From Clostridiales bacterium (GTDB lineage Bacteria > Bacillota > Clostridia > Lachnospirales > Lachnospiraceae): a DNA stretch of 12,655 bases. The stretch covers positions 3,058-15,712 of the forward strand of contig JAHZAR010000047.1 of the NCBI GenBank assembly GCA_019423835.1, given 5' to 3'. The position numbers were made by a program, and so were the translations under genes. The first letter of the stretch is position 1. Every line of letters begins with the position of its first letter. The notes beneath the pieces were generated by a model, which was not told the DNA's origin, searched no databases, and saw only the letters and a list, made by a program, of their open reading frames with translations. This document shows, in pieces, positions 1-6,052 of this stretch.

Positions 1-21
1 GTTCGAGTCTCTTCTTCTGCA
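1..21 (+). tRNA. 3' end of a tRNA-Leu gene (cut by window start)
   Basis: The first 21 bases are identical to the last 21 bases of the complete tRNA-Leu(CAG) at 588-671: T-loop, 3' half of the T-stem, 3' acceptor strand CTTCTGC and discriminator A. They are followed by the same terminator. The anticodon lies outside the window, so CAG is inferred from the identity only. CCA is not encoded. This implies at least one further tRNA-Leu just upstream, probably from a duplication. Confidence 0.85.
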
Positions 22-27
22 CGATGG

Positions 28-55
28 AAGCTCTGAGGTAATCAGAGCTTTTTTC
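28..55 (+). terminator. Intrinsic terminator of the upstream tRNA-Leu
   Basis: A 9-bp perfect stem (AAGCTCTGA with TCAGAGCTT, loop GGTAA) runs straight into a T-tract. It starts 7 bases after the tRNA discriminator base, so it ends the upstream tRNA transcript. The same sequence recurs at 678-705. Confidence 0.85.
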
Positions 56-95
56 CTTTATAAAAAACAGAGTCTGGGAAAGGGGCGGATGAAAC

Positions 96-179
96 ATGCT
101 CGGAAAGACGGAGATTGTATATCAGGGAAGCGATATGGCCCGGTTTAACCAGATCCTCGCCGCGCTGGAGCACGGATAG
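96..179 (+). CDS. Possible small protein or truncated gene remnant, 27 aa
   Basis: An ATG at 96 follows AGGGG (81-85) at a workable distance and opens 27 codons ending in TAG. The product starts MLGKTEIVYQGSDMARF and ends LEHG. The pattern (short beta strand, then an amphipathic helix of the form SDxxxFNxxLxALExxG) resembles the N-terminus of small DUF2007-like 'putative signal transducing' proteins, which usually run to about 70-80 residues. This would therefore be a truncated copy broken by the TAG. No other frame convincingly continues it. It sits between a tRNA terminator and a folded repeat. The family resemblance is a weak guess; a chance ORF is the main alternative. Confidence 0.3.
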   Translation: MLGKTEIVYQGSDMARFNQILAALEHG

Positions 180-252
180 AAATGTGATAGAGACGGCGGC
201 GCCAGAAAACGGAGGGTTCCGGCATGGAGAAAGCAGGAGAGAAGGAAAATTG

Positions 253-403
253 GTTACAGTTCAGCCATGTATCTTCTTGCCCGCTTAAAGCGGACAAGAA
301 GCGTCTGGCGTCCGCCCTATGAAGATTCGGACAGGAAAACTCTTATGAAAGCACGCTTTCAACGCATTTTCCTGTCCAAATCTTCGCATGGCTGAACTGT
401 AAC
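253..403. repeat. 151-bp structured inverted-repeat element (MITE-like or structured RNA)
   Basis: The ends form a perfect 17-bp inverted repeat: 253-269 (GTTACAGTTCAGCCATG) with 387-403. Inside, 321-339 pairs with 367-385 (18 of 19, one C/A mismatch at 328/378). The apex carries a third stem, 346-351 with 356-361, around a CACG loop. On the left side only, 273-285 pairs with 289-301 (12 of 13) as a side hairpin. The whole 151 bases can therefore fold into a branched structure. No protein or tRNA is encoded. The right terminus abuts the AT-rich tract of the tRNA promoter. It could be a non-autonomous mobile repeat or a transcribed structured RNA. There is no T-tract at its end on the plus strand, and no target-site duplication was recognised. 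Confidence 0.8.
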
Positions 404-461
404 AAAAATTGTAAATTTTTGAAAAAAAGTGCTTGCATTACTCTTCCCCCTGTGCTATAAT
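404..461 (+). promoter_or_regulatory. Strong promoter of the tRNA-Leu pair with UP-like element
   Basis: TATAAT at 456-461 is a consensus -10 with an extended TGC just before it (453-455). TTGCAT at 433-438 serves as the -35 with a 17-base spacer. Upstream, 404-429 is almost entirely A/T and includes an 8-bp dyad (403-410 with 414-421), placed where an alpha-CTD-binding UP element would lie. The predicted transcription start is about 468, some 33 bases before the first tRNA. This is typical of a stable-RNA promoter. Confidence 0.8.
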
Positions 462-500
462 ACCTTTCGTTGGAAACAACAAGACAAATTGAAAAGACAT

Positions 501-584
501 GCGGGAGTGCTGGAATTGGCAGACAGGCTAGACTAAGGATCTAGTGGTTGTATGATCGTGTGGGTTCAAGTCCCATCTCCCGCA
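501..584 (+). tRNA. tRNA-Leu, anticodon AAG
   Basis: The acceptor stem is GCGGGAG (501-507) with CTCCCGC (577-583) and discriminator A at 584. The D-arm contains AATTGGCAGA. The anticodon stem CTAGA/TCTAG encloses loop CTAAGGA, giving anticodon AAG. A long variable arm marks a class II tRNA, and the T-loop is TTCAAGT. It reads CUU, and would read CUC as well if A34 is deaminated to inosine. CCA is not encoded. It is first in a two-tRNA transcript, 3 bases before the next tRNA. Confidence 0.93.
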
Positions 585-587
585 TAC

Positions 588-671
588 GCAGAAGTGGCGG
601 AATTGGCAGACGCGCACGGTTCAGGTCCGTGTGGTAGCGATACCGTGAGAGTTCGAGTCTCTTCTTCTGCA
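588..671 (+). tRNA. tRNA-Leu, anticodon CAG
   Basis: The acceptor stem is GCAGAAG (588-594) with CTTCTGC (664-670) and discriminator A at 671. The anticodon stem CACGG/CCGTG encloses loop TTCAGGT, anticodon CAG, reading CUG. The long variable arm (GGTA-GCGA-TACC) is typical of tRNA-Leu. The T-stem contains one G-U pair. CCA is not encoded. It is co-transcribed with the preceding tRNA-Leu(AAG) and ends at the hairpin beginning at 678. Confidence 0.95.
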
Positions 672-705
672 CGATGGAAGCTCTGAGGTAATCAGAGCTT
701 TTTTC
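651..705. repeat. 55-bp direct repeat of window positions 1-55
   Basis: Positions 651-705 are identical to 1-55, covering the last 21 bases of the tRNA-Leu, a short spacer and the terminator. Identity stops just after the T-tract. The spacer and terminator are identical as well as the tRNA, which points to recent duplication or gene conversion of tRNA plus terminator rather than tRNA conservation alone. The repeats are 650 bp apart and flank the folded element and the tRNA promoter. Confidence 0.9.
678..705 (+). terminator. Intrinsic terminator of the tRNA-Leu(AAG)-tRNA-Leu(CAG) transcript
   Basis: A 9-bp perfect stem with a 5-base loop is followed by a T-tract, starting 7 bases after the tRNA discriminator base. 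It is the second copy of the hairpin at 28-55. Confidence 0.9.
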
Positions 706-847
706 TTATATCGCGGAAGTTCTGTGCTCCCAATGTCATAGAAGCTCTCAGGGGAAGCGTATATTTTATCAAAAGCCATGCCGGCTGCAGAGAAGCGGAT
801 GTGAGGGACGGGTCTGCATAAAATTTGATATGATTGAAGAACAGGTA

Positions 848-876
848 TAGTAAAACAGGGCAATTTAGTATATAAT
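848..876 (+). promoter_or_regulatory. Probable promoter of the sufC-sufB operon
   Basis: TATAAT at 871-876 matches the -10 consensus. The hexamer 17 bases upstream (848-853, TAGTAA) is a poor -35, which would suit an activated or weak promoter. The predicted start near 883 leaves a leader of about 60 bases before the sufC ATG. The rest of 706-944 shows no gene. No IscR/Rrf2-type site was recognised. Confidence 0.55.
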
Positions 877-944
877 ACCCATTGTGGAAAATGCGGCCCG
901 GTGAGGGCGCGTTCAGCCAGAATACGATACAAAGGAGGGCCACT

Positions 945-1682
945 ATGCTGGAACTTAGGAACATTTCGTTTGAAGTCCAGGAGGAAAAGGAGCAGAGAGA
1001 GATCATACACAACCTGGATTTAACCATAGAGGACAATGAGTTTGTGGTAATTACCGGTCCCAACGGAGGCGGCAAATCCACCCTTGCAAAGATTATTGCG
1101 GGAATCAAGACGCCGACGGAGGGCTCCATTCTGTTTGACGGACAGGATATTACGGATAAGAGCATTACGGACAGGGCAAACATGGGTATCAGCTTTGCCT
1201 TTCAGCAGCCGGTGCGCTTTAAGGGGATTCAGGTCCTTGACTTAATCCGTCTGGCGGCCCACGACGACAAGCTGTCAGTGGCTGATGCCTGCCGCTATCT
1301 CTCAGAGGTGGGACTGTGCGCCAGGGATTACATTAACCGTGAGGTAAACGGCAGCCTCTCCGGAGGTGAGTTAAAGAGGATTGAGATTGCCACGGTTCTT
1401 GCGAGAGCGTCCAGGCTTTCCGTGTTTGATGAGCCGGAGGCAGGAATTGATCTCTGGAGCTTCCAGAACCTGATCCAGGTATTTGAGCGCATGAGAGAGA
1501 GGACAAAGGGCTCTATCATCATTATCTCCCATCAGGAGAGGATATTAAATATTGCAGACCGGATCGTGGTGATTGCGGACGGACGCATCACGAAGCAGGG
1601 AAAGAAGGAGGAGATCCTTCCGGAGATCCTCGGAACCGCATCAGCAGTGGAGGCATGTGATTTTTACAGGAGGGAGAAGTAA
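945..1682 (+). CDS. sufC: Fe-S cluster assembly ATPase SufC (SmsC-type)
   Basis: This is a cytosolic ABC-type ATPase that powers Fe-S cluster assembly together with the SufB-type scaffold; it is not a membrane transporter. The 245-residue product has every ABC motif: Walker A GPNGGGKST (38-46), Q-loop at Q87/Q88, signature LSGGE (138-142), Walker B ending FDE (161-163), and switch histidine H196 in ISHQ. The SufC-like segment after Walker B reads PEAGID. The ATG at 945 is preferred over an in-frame upstream one at 882 because AAAGGAGGG (931-939) lies just before it and the upstream extension is not family-like. The stop overlaps the next gene by one base (TAATG), suggesting translational coupling. 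No cysteine desulfurase gene (sufS) or sufU is adjacent. Confidence 0.93.
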   Translation: MLELRNISFEVQEEKEQREIIHNLDLTIEDNEFVVITGPNGGGKSTLAKIIAGIKTPTEGSILFDGQDITDKSITDRANMGISFAFQQPVRFKGIQVLDLIRLAAHDDKLSVADACRYLSEVGLCARDYINREVNGSLSGGELKRIEIATVLARASRLSVFDEPEAGIDLWSFQNLIQVFERMRERTKGSIIIISHQERILNIADRIVVIADGRITKQGKKEEILPEILGTASAVEACDFYRREK

Positions 1683-2599
1683 TGGACGAGATTCAGAAGA
1701 CTCTGTTGGAGGAAGTGGCGGATCTTCACGGTATCCCTGCCGGAGCTTACAATATCCGCGCAAACGGCCAGACGGCCGAGAGGAATACGACGGCCAACAT
1801 CGACATTGTAACAAAAGAGGACAAGCCAGGGATCGACATTTATATCAAACCCGGTACGAAGAACGAGAGCGTACATATCCCTGTCGTTCTGAGCCAGAGC
1901 GGCCTGACAGAGACTGTGTACAATGACTTCTATATCGGAGACGGCGCCGACGTGACGATTGTGGCCGGCTGCGGCATTCACAACGGAGGAGACGCCTCCT
2001 CCCGCCATGACGGGATTCACCGCTTCTTTATCGGAAAGGGTGCGAAGATCCGCTATGTGGAGAAGCACTATGGAAGCGGCGACGGAAACGGAAAACGCAT
2101 CATGAACCCCGTTACAGAGGTGACCATGGACGAGGGCAGCTATATGGAGATGGAAACGGTCCAGATTAAGGGTGTGGACTCTACGAAGAGAGAGACAAAG
2201 GCGGTTCTCGGCAGAGAAGCCAGGATTGTGATCAAAGAGAGGCTGATGACCCATGGAAATCAGGATGCTGAGAGCCGTTTTCACGTGGATCTGAACGGGG
2301 AGGACTCCAGCGCCAACGTGATTTCCCGTTCGGTTGCCAGGGATCACTCTCACCAGCTCTATATTTCCAATATCACAGGCAACAGCAGGTGCAGCGGCCA
2401 CACAGAGTGCGATGCGATTATCATGGATGAGGCCAGAATTCAGGCGGTTCCTGAGCTGACGGCCAACAATATTGATGCGGCCTTAATCCACGAGGCGGCT
2501 ATCGGCAAGATAGCGGGGGAGCAGCTGATCAAGCTGATGACTCTGGGCTTAACGGAGGCAGAGGCAGAGGCTCAGATTGTAAACGGATTCTTAAAATAG
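1682..2599 (+). CDS. sufB: Short SufB/SufD-family Fe-S scaffold (SmsB-type)
   Basis: This 305-residue protein is the scaffold partner of the upstream ATPase. Its C-terminal half carries the SufBD core: HTECDAI (240-246), the ALIHEAAIGKI segment (267-277) with H270 at the conserved core histidine, and the closing IVNGF. It is far shorter than E. coli SufB (about 495) and lacks the long N-terminal region, as expected for the two-gene SMS systems of clostridia and archaea. By eye alignment, the position of E. coli SufB Cys405 falls at A251/R252, so that cysteine is absent. Only C97, C237 and C243 remain. Start ATG 1682 overlaps the sufC stop and is preceded by AGGAGGGAG. As the only SufBD protein here, it may act as a homodimer (inference). 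Confidence 0.9.
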   Translation: MDEIQKTLLEEVADLHGIPAGAYNIRANGQTAERNTTANIDIVTKEDKPGIDIYIKPGTKNESVHIPVVLSQSGLTETVYNDFYIGDGADVTIVAGCGIHNGGDASSRHDGIHRFFIGKGAKIRYVEKHYGSGDGNGKRIMNPVTEVTMDEGSYMEMETVQIKGVDSTKRETKAVLGREARIVIKERLMTHGNQDAESRFHVDLNGEDSSANVISRSVARDHSHQLYISNITGNSRCSGHTECDAIIMDEARIQAVPELTANNIDAALIHEAAIGKIAGEQLIKLMTLGLTEAEAEAQIVNGFLK

Positions 2600-2610
2600 A
2601 GTAACAGCCG

Positions 2611-2650
2611 GGGACGCATGGAAGAGAGGGGGCCGTGCGTCCTCTTTTTT
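2611..2650 (+). terminator. Intrinsic terminator of the sufC-sufB operon
   Basis: GGACGCA (2612-2618) pairs with TGCGTCC (2636-2642), with an extra G-U at the base, around a 17-base loop. A T-tract follows at 2645-2650. It lies 11 bases after the sufB stop and separates the operon from the exporter gene. Confidence 0.75.
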
Positions 2651-2699
2651 CGGCTTGGATTCCCCGGATTTAAAATACGGTTCAGGGAGAAGGGAGGAG

Positions 2700-4040
2700 A
2701 TGAGTGTAGGAAAGAAGGAGGACGAGGCGGTTCTCGACACTGCCCTGTTGGCCGGACATATTCTGCTTGAGAACGGAGCGGAGATTTACCGCGTTGAGGA
2801 AACCATCGACAGGATCTGCGGCTATTACGGCGTCAGCTCAGAAAATGCCTTTGTGCTGAGCAACGGCATTTTCCTGACTGCCGGGAGCGCCAGAGAGAGC
2901 TTTTTTGCTAAAGTACAGCACATACCGGTGAGCGGTACGCATCTGAACAAGGTAGCTGCGGTCAACCAGCTCTCGCGGGAGATTGTGGAGGGGAAGCATT
3001 CCGTCGGGGAGGCCAGGCAGATCCTGGAGGAGATCCGGAAGATGCCAGGGAAGAAACGGTGGATGCAGGTGGCCGCGTCAGGGATGGGAAGCGCCGCCTT
3101 CTGTCTCCTGTTTGGAGGAACTGTAAGGGACGGCCTGGCAGCTCTTCTGGCGGGAATTCTCCTCTATCTTTACGTGCTGTGGCTTGGCGCCCCCCATCTG
3201 TCTAAAATTGTGGGAAATATCGGAGGCGGAGCTCTGGTTACACTGGCTTGCAGTATTTTTTACCTGGCAGGAGCCGGAGAAAATCTGAATTATATGATGA
3301 TCGGCTCCATTATGCCCCTGGTGCCGGGGGTGGCGTTTACCAACTCGATCCGGGATATCGCGGACGGGGACTACATATCTGGTTCTGTCCGGATGCTGGA
3401 CGCACTTCTGGTCTTTTTCTGCATTGCCATCGGGGTGGGCATCGGTTTCTCCGCAGTGAGTATGGTCCCGGGACACTGGGGAGAGCTTCTCAGGGTGACG
3501 GATCTGGCAGAGGGAGCCGGGCAGGCAGCTGAAATTCAGACAGCGGGCTCCCGCCTGTTTCTGATGATGAAGGAAATTCTTTCCGCCGTTGTGGGAACGG
3601 TCAGCTTCTCCCTGCTTTTTGGAGTCCCCAGAGAATACTACCCCTACTGCGGGCTGATCGGGGGAGCAGGATGGCTGGTATATTCCCTCACAGAGCTTAT
3701 CCTACCAGGCTCCGGCCCCTGTTTTGCGGCTACAGCGGTGGTGATCTTTCTCTCCCGGACGGCAGCAGTGCTGGAGCGGTGTCCTGCCACCATTTTTCTG
3801 ATTGCAGGAATTTTCCCCCTGGTGCCGGGAGCAGGCGTTTACTGGACCGTGTACCACATTGTCATGGAGGAGCTTTTCATGGCAGTCCAGACAGGCTACC
3901 TGGCCATGAAATCAGCAGCTGCCATTGTGCTGGGCATTGTGTTTGTGTTTGAACTGCCCCAGGGATTGTTTATGCACCTGGCAGGACGGGGAAGGCGGAC
4001 GGGAAAGACAGAAAAGCCGCAGGGAAAGGGCACGCCATGA
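2700..4040 (+). CDS. Threonine/serine exporter, ThrE family, fused two-domain form
   Basis: This is a predicted inner-membrane exporter of threonine/serine, 446 residues. Residues about 13-255 form the ThrE N-terminal domain (DUF1212): a soluble segment with ENGAEIYRVEET (24-35), then hydrophobic segments from about 123 on. Residues about 285-425 form the second domain (DUF3815) with four to five membrane segments. Each half carries PLVPG (206-210 and 373-377), a sign of internal pseudo-symmetry. Many Firmicutes encode the halves as separate proteins (YjjP- and YjjB-like); here they are joined, as in Corynebacterium ThrE. ATG 2700 is chosen because GGGAGGAG directly precedes it; a TTG at 2655 would lie at the sufB terminator. 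The 2-base gap between GGAGG and ATG is tight. The basic tail after 428 is probably cytosolic. Confidence 0.85.
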   Translation: MSVGKKEDEAVLDTALLAGHILLENGAEIYRVEETIDRICGYYGVSSENAFVLSNGIFLTAGSARESFFAKVQHIPVSGTHLNKVAAVNQLSREIVEGKHSVGEARQILEEIRKMPGKKRWMQVAASGMGSAAFCLLFGGTVRDGLAALLAGILLYLYVLWLGAPHLSKIVGNIGGGALVTLACSIFYLAGAGENLNYMMIGSIMPLVPGVAFTNSIRDIADGDYISGSVRMLDALLVFFCIAIGVGIGFSAVSMVPGHWGELLRVTDLAEGAGQAAEIQTAGSRLFLMMKEILSAVVGTVSFSLLFGVPREYYPYCGLIGGAGWLVYSLTELILPGSGPCFAATAVVIFLSRTAAVLERCPATIFLIAGIFPLVPGAGVYWTVYHIVMEELFMAVQTGYLAMKSAAAIVLGIVFVFELPQGLFMHLAGRGRRTGKTEKPQGKGTP

Positions 4041-4047
4041 CTCAGGC

Positions 4048-4080
4048 CATAAGCGCTGCCAGGCGCCTTATTTTCTTTTC
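4048..4080 (+). terminator. Possible weak terminator after the ThrE-type exporter
   Basis: An imperfect hairpin (ATAAGCGC with GCGCCTTAT, one bulge) is followed by a T-rich run broken by C (4069-4079). It begins 7 bases after the exporter stop. The stem is short and the tract is not pure T, so termination is uncertain. Confidence 0.4.
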
Positions 4081-4093
4081 TGAATAAAAAGAG

Positions 4094-4122
4094 TCATTTT
4101 TCCGGACGTTTCCTCATAAATA
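4094..4122 (+). promoter_or_regulatory. Candidate sporulation (sigma-E-like) promoter for the Csp-like protease
   Basis: TCATTTT (4094-4100) and CATAAATA (4115-4122), spaced by 14 bases, resemble the Bacillus sigma-E pattern (kmATATT, 13-15 bases, CATACAnT), with one mismatch in the -35 and two in the -10. The start would fall near 4130, just before the gene. No convincing sigma-A promoter is visible in this gap. The match is imperfect and could be chance in AT-rich DNA. Confidence 0.3.
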
Positions 4123-4152
4123 TAGATGTAATAGTATGGGAAGCGTGTGCTT

Positions 4153-5862
4153 ATGAATGATCAGAAAATTGAGAATATCCTGAATCTGGCGCTGGATGCC
4201 ACAGAAAACGAGAGGGAGCGATCCGGGGAGCTGAACGTGGGTTTTAACCCGGAGGATAACAGATGGGAGCTGATTGTAAAGTACAACGGAAGTCTTGAGA
4301 AGGTGGCGGAGGCTCTGCCGGAGATTGAGGTCCTGGAACTTTCCAATGAGTATGCTATTCTGGTGGTTCCTGAGCCTCTGATCGATGTTTTGGCCTCCTT
4401 TGCTGAGATTGAGTACATAGAAAAACCAAAAAGCCTGAACTTTGCCGTGGTGCAGGCCAGGGCCGCTTCCTGCATTAATCCGGTGCAGGCGGGGGCCAGA
4501 GGCCTGACCGGGAAGGGGACGATTGTGGCGATAATTGACTCCGGCATTGACTATTACCATGAGGACTTCAGGAACCAGGACGGCACCACAAGGATTCTGG
4601 AGCTGTGGGATCAGAGCCTGGACCGCGTGTTTACGAGAGAGGAGATTAATGAGGCTCTGAGCCGGGGGAGCAGAAGCGGGGCCGAGGAGCTTGTGCCTTC
4701 CAGAGATCTGAGCGGGCATGGGACAGCTGTGGCAGGAATTGCAGCCGGGAACGGCAGGGAGAGCGGCGGCAGAAACCGGGGAGTAGCCTACGAGAGCGAT
4801 CTTCTGGTAGTGCGTCTTGGAACACCCAGGGCCAATTCCTTTCCGCGGACTACAGAGCTTATGAGGGCTCTGGACTATGTGGTGAGAAGAGGGCTTTCCT
4901 ACGGAGAGCCGGCAGCAGTCAATCTGAGCTTTGGAAACTCCTATGGCTCTCACGACGGTACCAGTCTGCTGGAAACCTACATTGATGATATATCCAATTA
5001 CTGGAAAACGGTCATAGTGACAGGTACGGGCAATGAGGGGAGCAGCAGGGGACACACCTCCGGCCGGTTTTCTATGGGAGAGGATACAGAGATTGAGCTG
5101 TCCGTGGCCAGCTATGAGACGGGATTCGGCGTCCAGCTATGGAAACTGTACTCAGATATTGTGGAGATTGCGATTATCAGTCCCGGCGGCCTCTCAACAG
5201 GAGTGATCAGCAACAAGCTGGGACCCCAGCGGATTCGATTTAGAGATACGACAGTACTGCTCTACTATGGAAAACCCAGCCCCTACAGTCAGGCGCAGGA
5301 GATTTATCTGGATTTTATTCCGGACAGAGACTATGTACAGAGCGGGATCTGGAAAATCCGTCTGACGCCCAGGAAGGTGGCAGTGGGACTGTACGATCTC
5401 TGGCTTCCGGGAGGAGGAGTGCTGAACCGCTCCACCCGGTTCCTGAAACCGGAGCCCAACACGACTCTGACGATTCCTTCCACCGCATTCCGGGTGATCT
5501 CCGTGAGCGCTTACGATGATTCCTATCCCTCCTTCGCCGACTTTTCGGGAAGGGGATTTACCAGGCTGGACACCCGGGTCAAACCGGATCTGTCCGCTCC
5601 CGGTGTGGGAATCCTTGCCCCGAAGGCCGGGGGAGGCTATGAGGCGGTGACAGGTACCTCCTTTGCCGCCCCCTTTGTCAGCGGCAGCGCCGCCCTCCTG
5701 ATGCAGTGGGGGATCGTGGAGAACAATGATCCCTTCCTCTACGGTGAAAAAATAAAGGCCTATCTGATCCGGGGGGCGAAACCGCTTCCCGGGGAAAATA
5801 TCTATCCCAATGAGAGGGTGGGTTTTGGGCTCCTCTGCCTAGAGGACAGCTTCCCGCTCTGA
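4153..5862 (+). CDS. Subtilisin-like serine protease, Csp (germination protease)-like, S8 family
   Basis: The 569-residue product is an S8 peptidase with a full triad: D129 in AIIDSGID, H189 in SGHGTAVAG and S503 in GTSFAAP, with oxyanion N294 in GTGNEG. Residues 1-95 look like a prodomain. About 300-445, between the oxyanion Asn and the Ser, is a beta-rich insert, matching the jelly-roll insertion of clostridial Csp proteases. No signal peptide is seen. Csp proteases sit in the spore and either activate the cortex hydrolase SleC (CspB) or sense germinants (inactive CspC/CspA). The intact triad favours a CspB-like active enzyme, but the substrate is inferred and sleC is not nearby. ATG 4153 is preferred over an in-frame GTG at 4147 because GGGAAG (4138-4143) is better spaced. 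It appears to be transcribed alone. Confidence 0.85.
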   Translation: MNDQKIENILNLALDATENERERSGELNVGFNPEDNRWELIVKYNGSLEKVAEALPEIEVLELSNEYAILVVPEPLIDVLASFAEIEYIEKPKSLNFAVVQARAASCINPVQAGARGLTGKGTIVAIIDSGIDYYHEDFRNQDGTTRILELWDQSLDRVFTREEINEALSRGSRSGAEELVPSRDLSGHGTAVAGIAAGNGRESGGRNRGVAYESDLLVVRLGTPRANSFPRTTELMRALDYVVRRGLSYGEPAAVNLSFGNSYGSHDGTSLLETYIDDISNYWKTVIVTGTGNEGSSRGHTSGRFSMGEDTEIELSVASYETGFGVQLWKLYSDIVEIAIISPGGLSTGVISNKLGPQRIRFRDTTVLLYYGKPSPYSQAQEIYLDFIPDRDYVQSGIWKIRLTPRKVAVGLYDLWLPGGGVLNRSTRFLKPEPNTTLTIPSTAFRVISVSAYDDSYPSFADFSGRGFTRLDTRVKPDLSAPGVGILAPKAGGGYEAVTGTSFAAPFVSGSAALLMQWGIVENNDPFLYGEKIKAYLIRGAKPLPGENIYPNERVGFGLLCLEDSFPL

Positions 5863-5943
5863 TTAGGAGGCAGAGATGGGGTACGCCCTGGTGAAGTGTG
5901 ACAAATTTCATCAATAATTGTTAAAATTTTCAGAAATAAATAC

Positions 5944-5972
5944 TGTTAAAACAGGTGAAAATATGATATAAT
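5944..5972 (+). promoter_or_regulatory. Probable promoter of the dgt-dnaG-rpoD cluster
   Basis: TATAAT at 5967-5972 has an extended TGA immediately before it (5964-5966), which can compensate for the poor -35 (TGTTAA, 5944-5949, 17-base spacer). The surrounding 5895-5975 is very A/T-rich. The start near 5979 gives a leader of about 74 bases before the dgt ATG at 6053. No clear terminator is seen for the preceding protease gene, so readthrough is possible. Confidence 0.55.
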
Positions 5973-6052
5973 GACATGATAATCGGGAAAGTTTGGAAAT
6001 TGTTGTCACGCTGGCAGCTGGCCAGGGCGAGAGGAACGAAGGATGTGATTGC

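Noticed and set aside
882..944. Upstream ATG adding 21 residues to SufC
   Set aside because: The predicted transcription start is at about 883, so this codon would not be in the mRNA, and a strong ribosome site precedes the ATG at 945.
1664..2401. 245-aa open frame on the minus strand
   Set aside because: It lies opposite the SufB-type gene and shows no family signature or ribosome site.
2655..2699. TTG start giving a 15-residue longer ThrE-type exporter
   Set aside because: It lies immediately after the T-tract of the sufB terminator, lacks a ribosome site, and the extension is not family-like.
4114..5055. 313-aa open frame on the minus strand
   Set aside because: It is the antisense shadow of the protease gene, whose triad motifs prove the plus strand frame.
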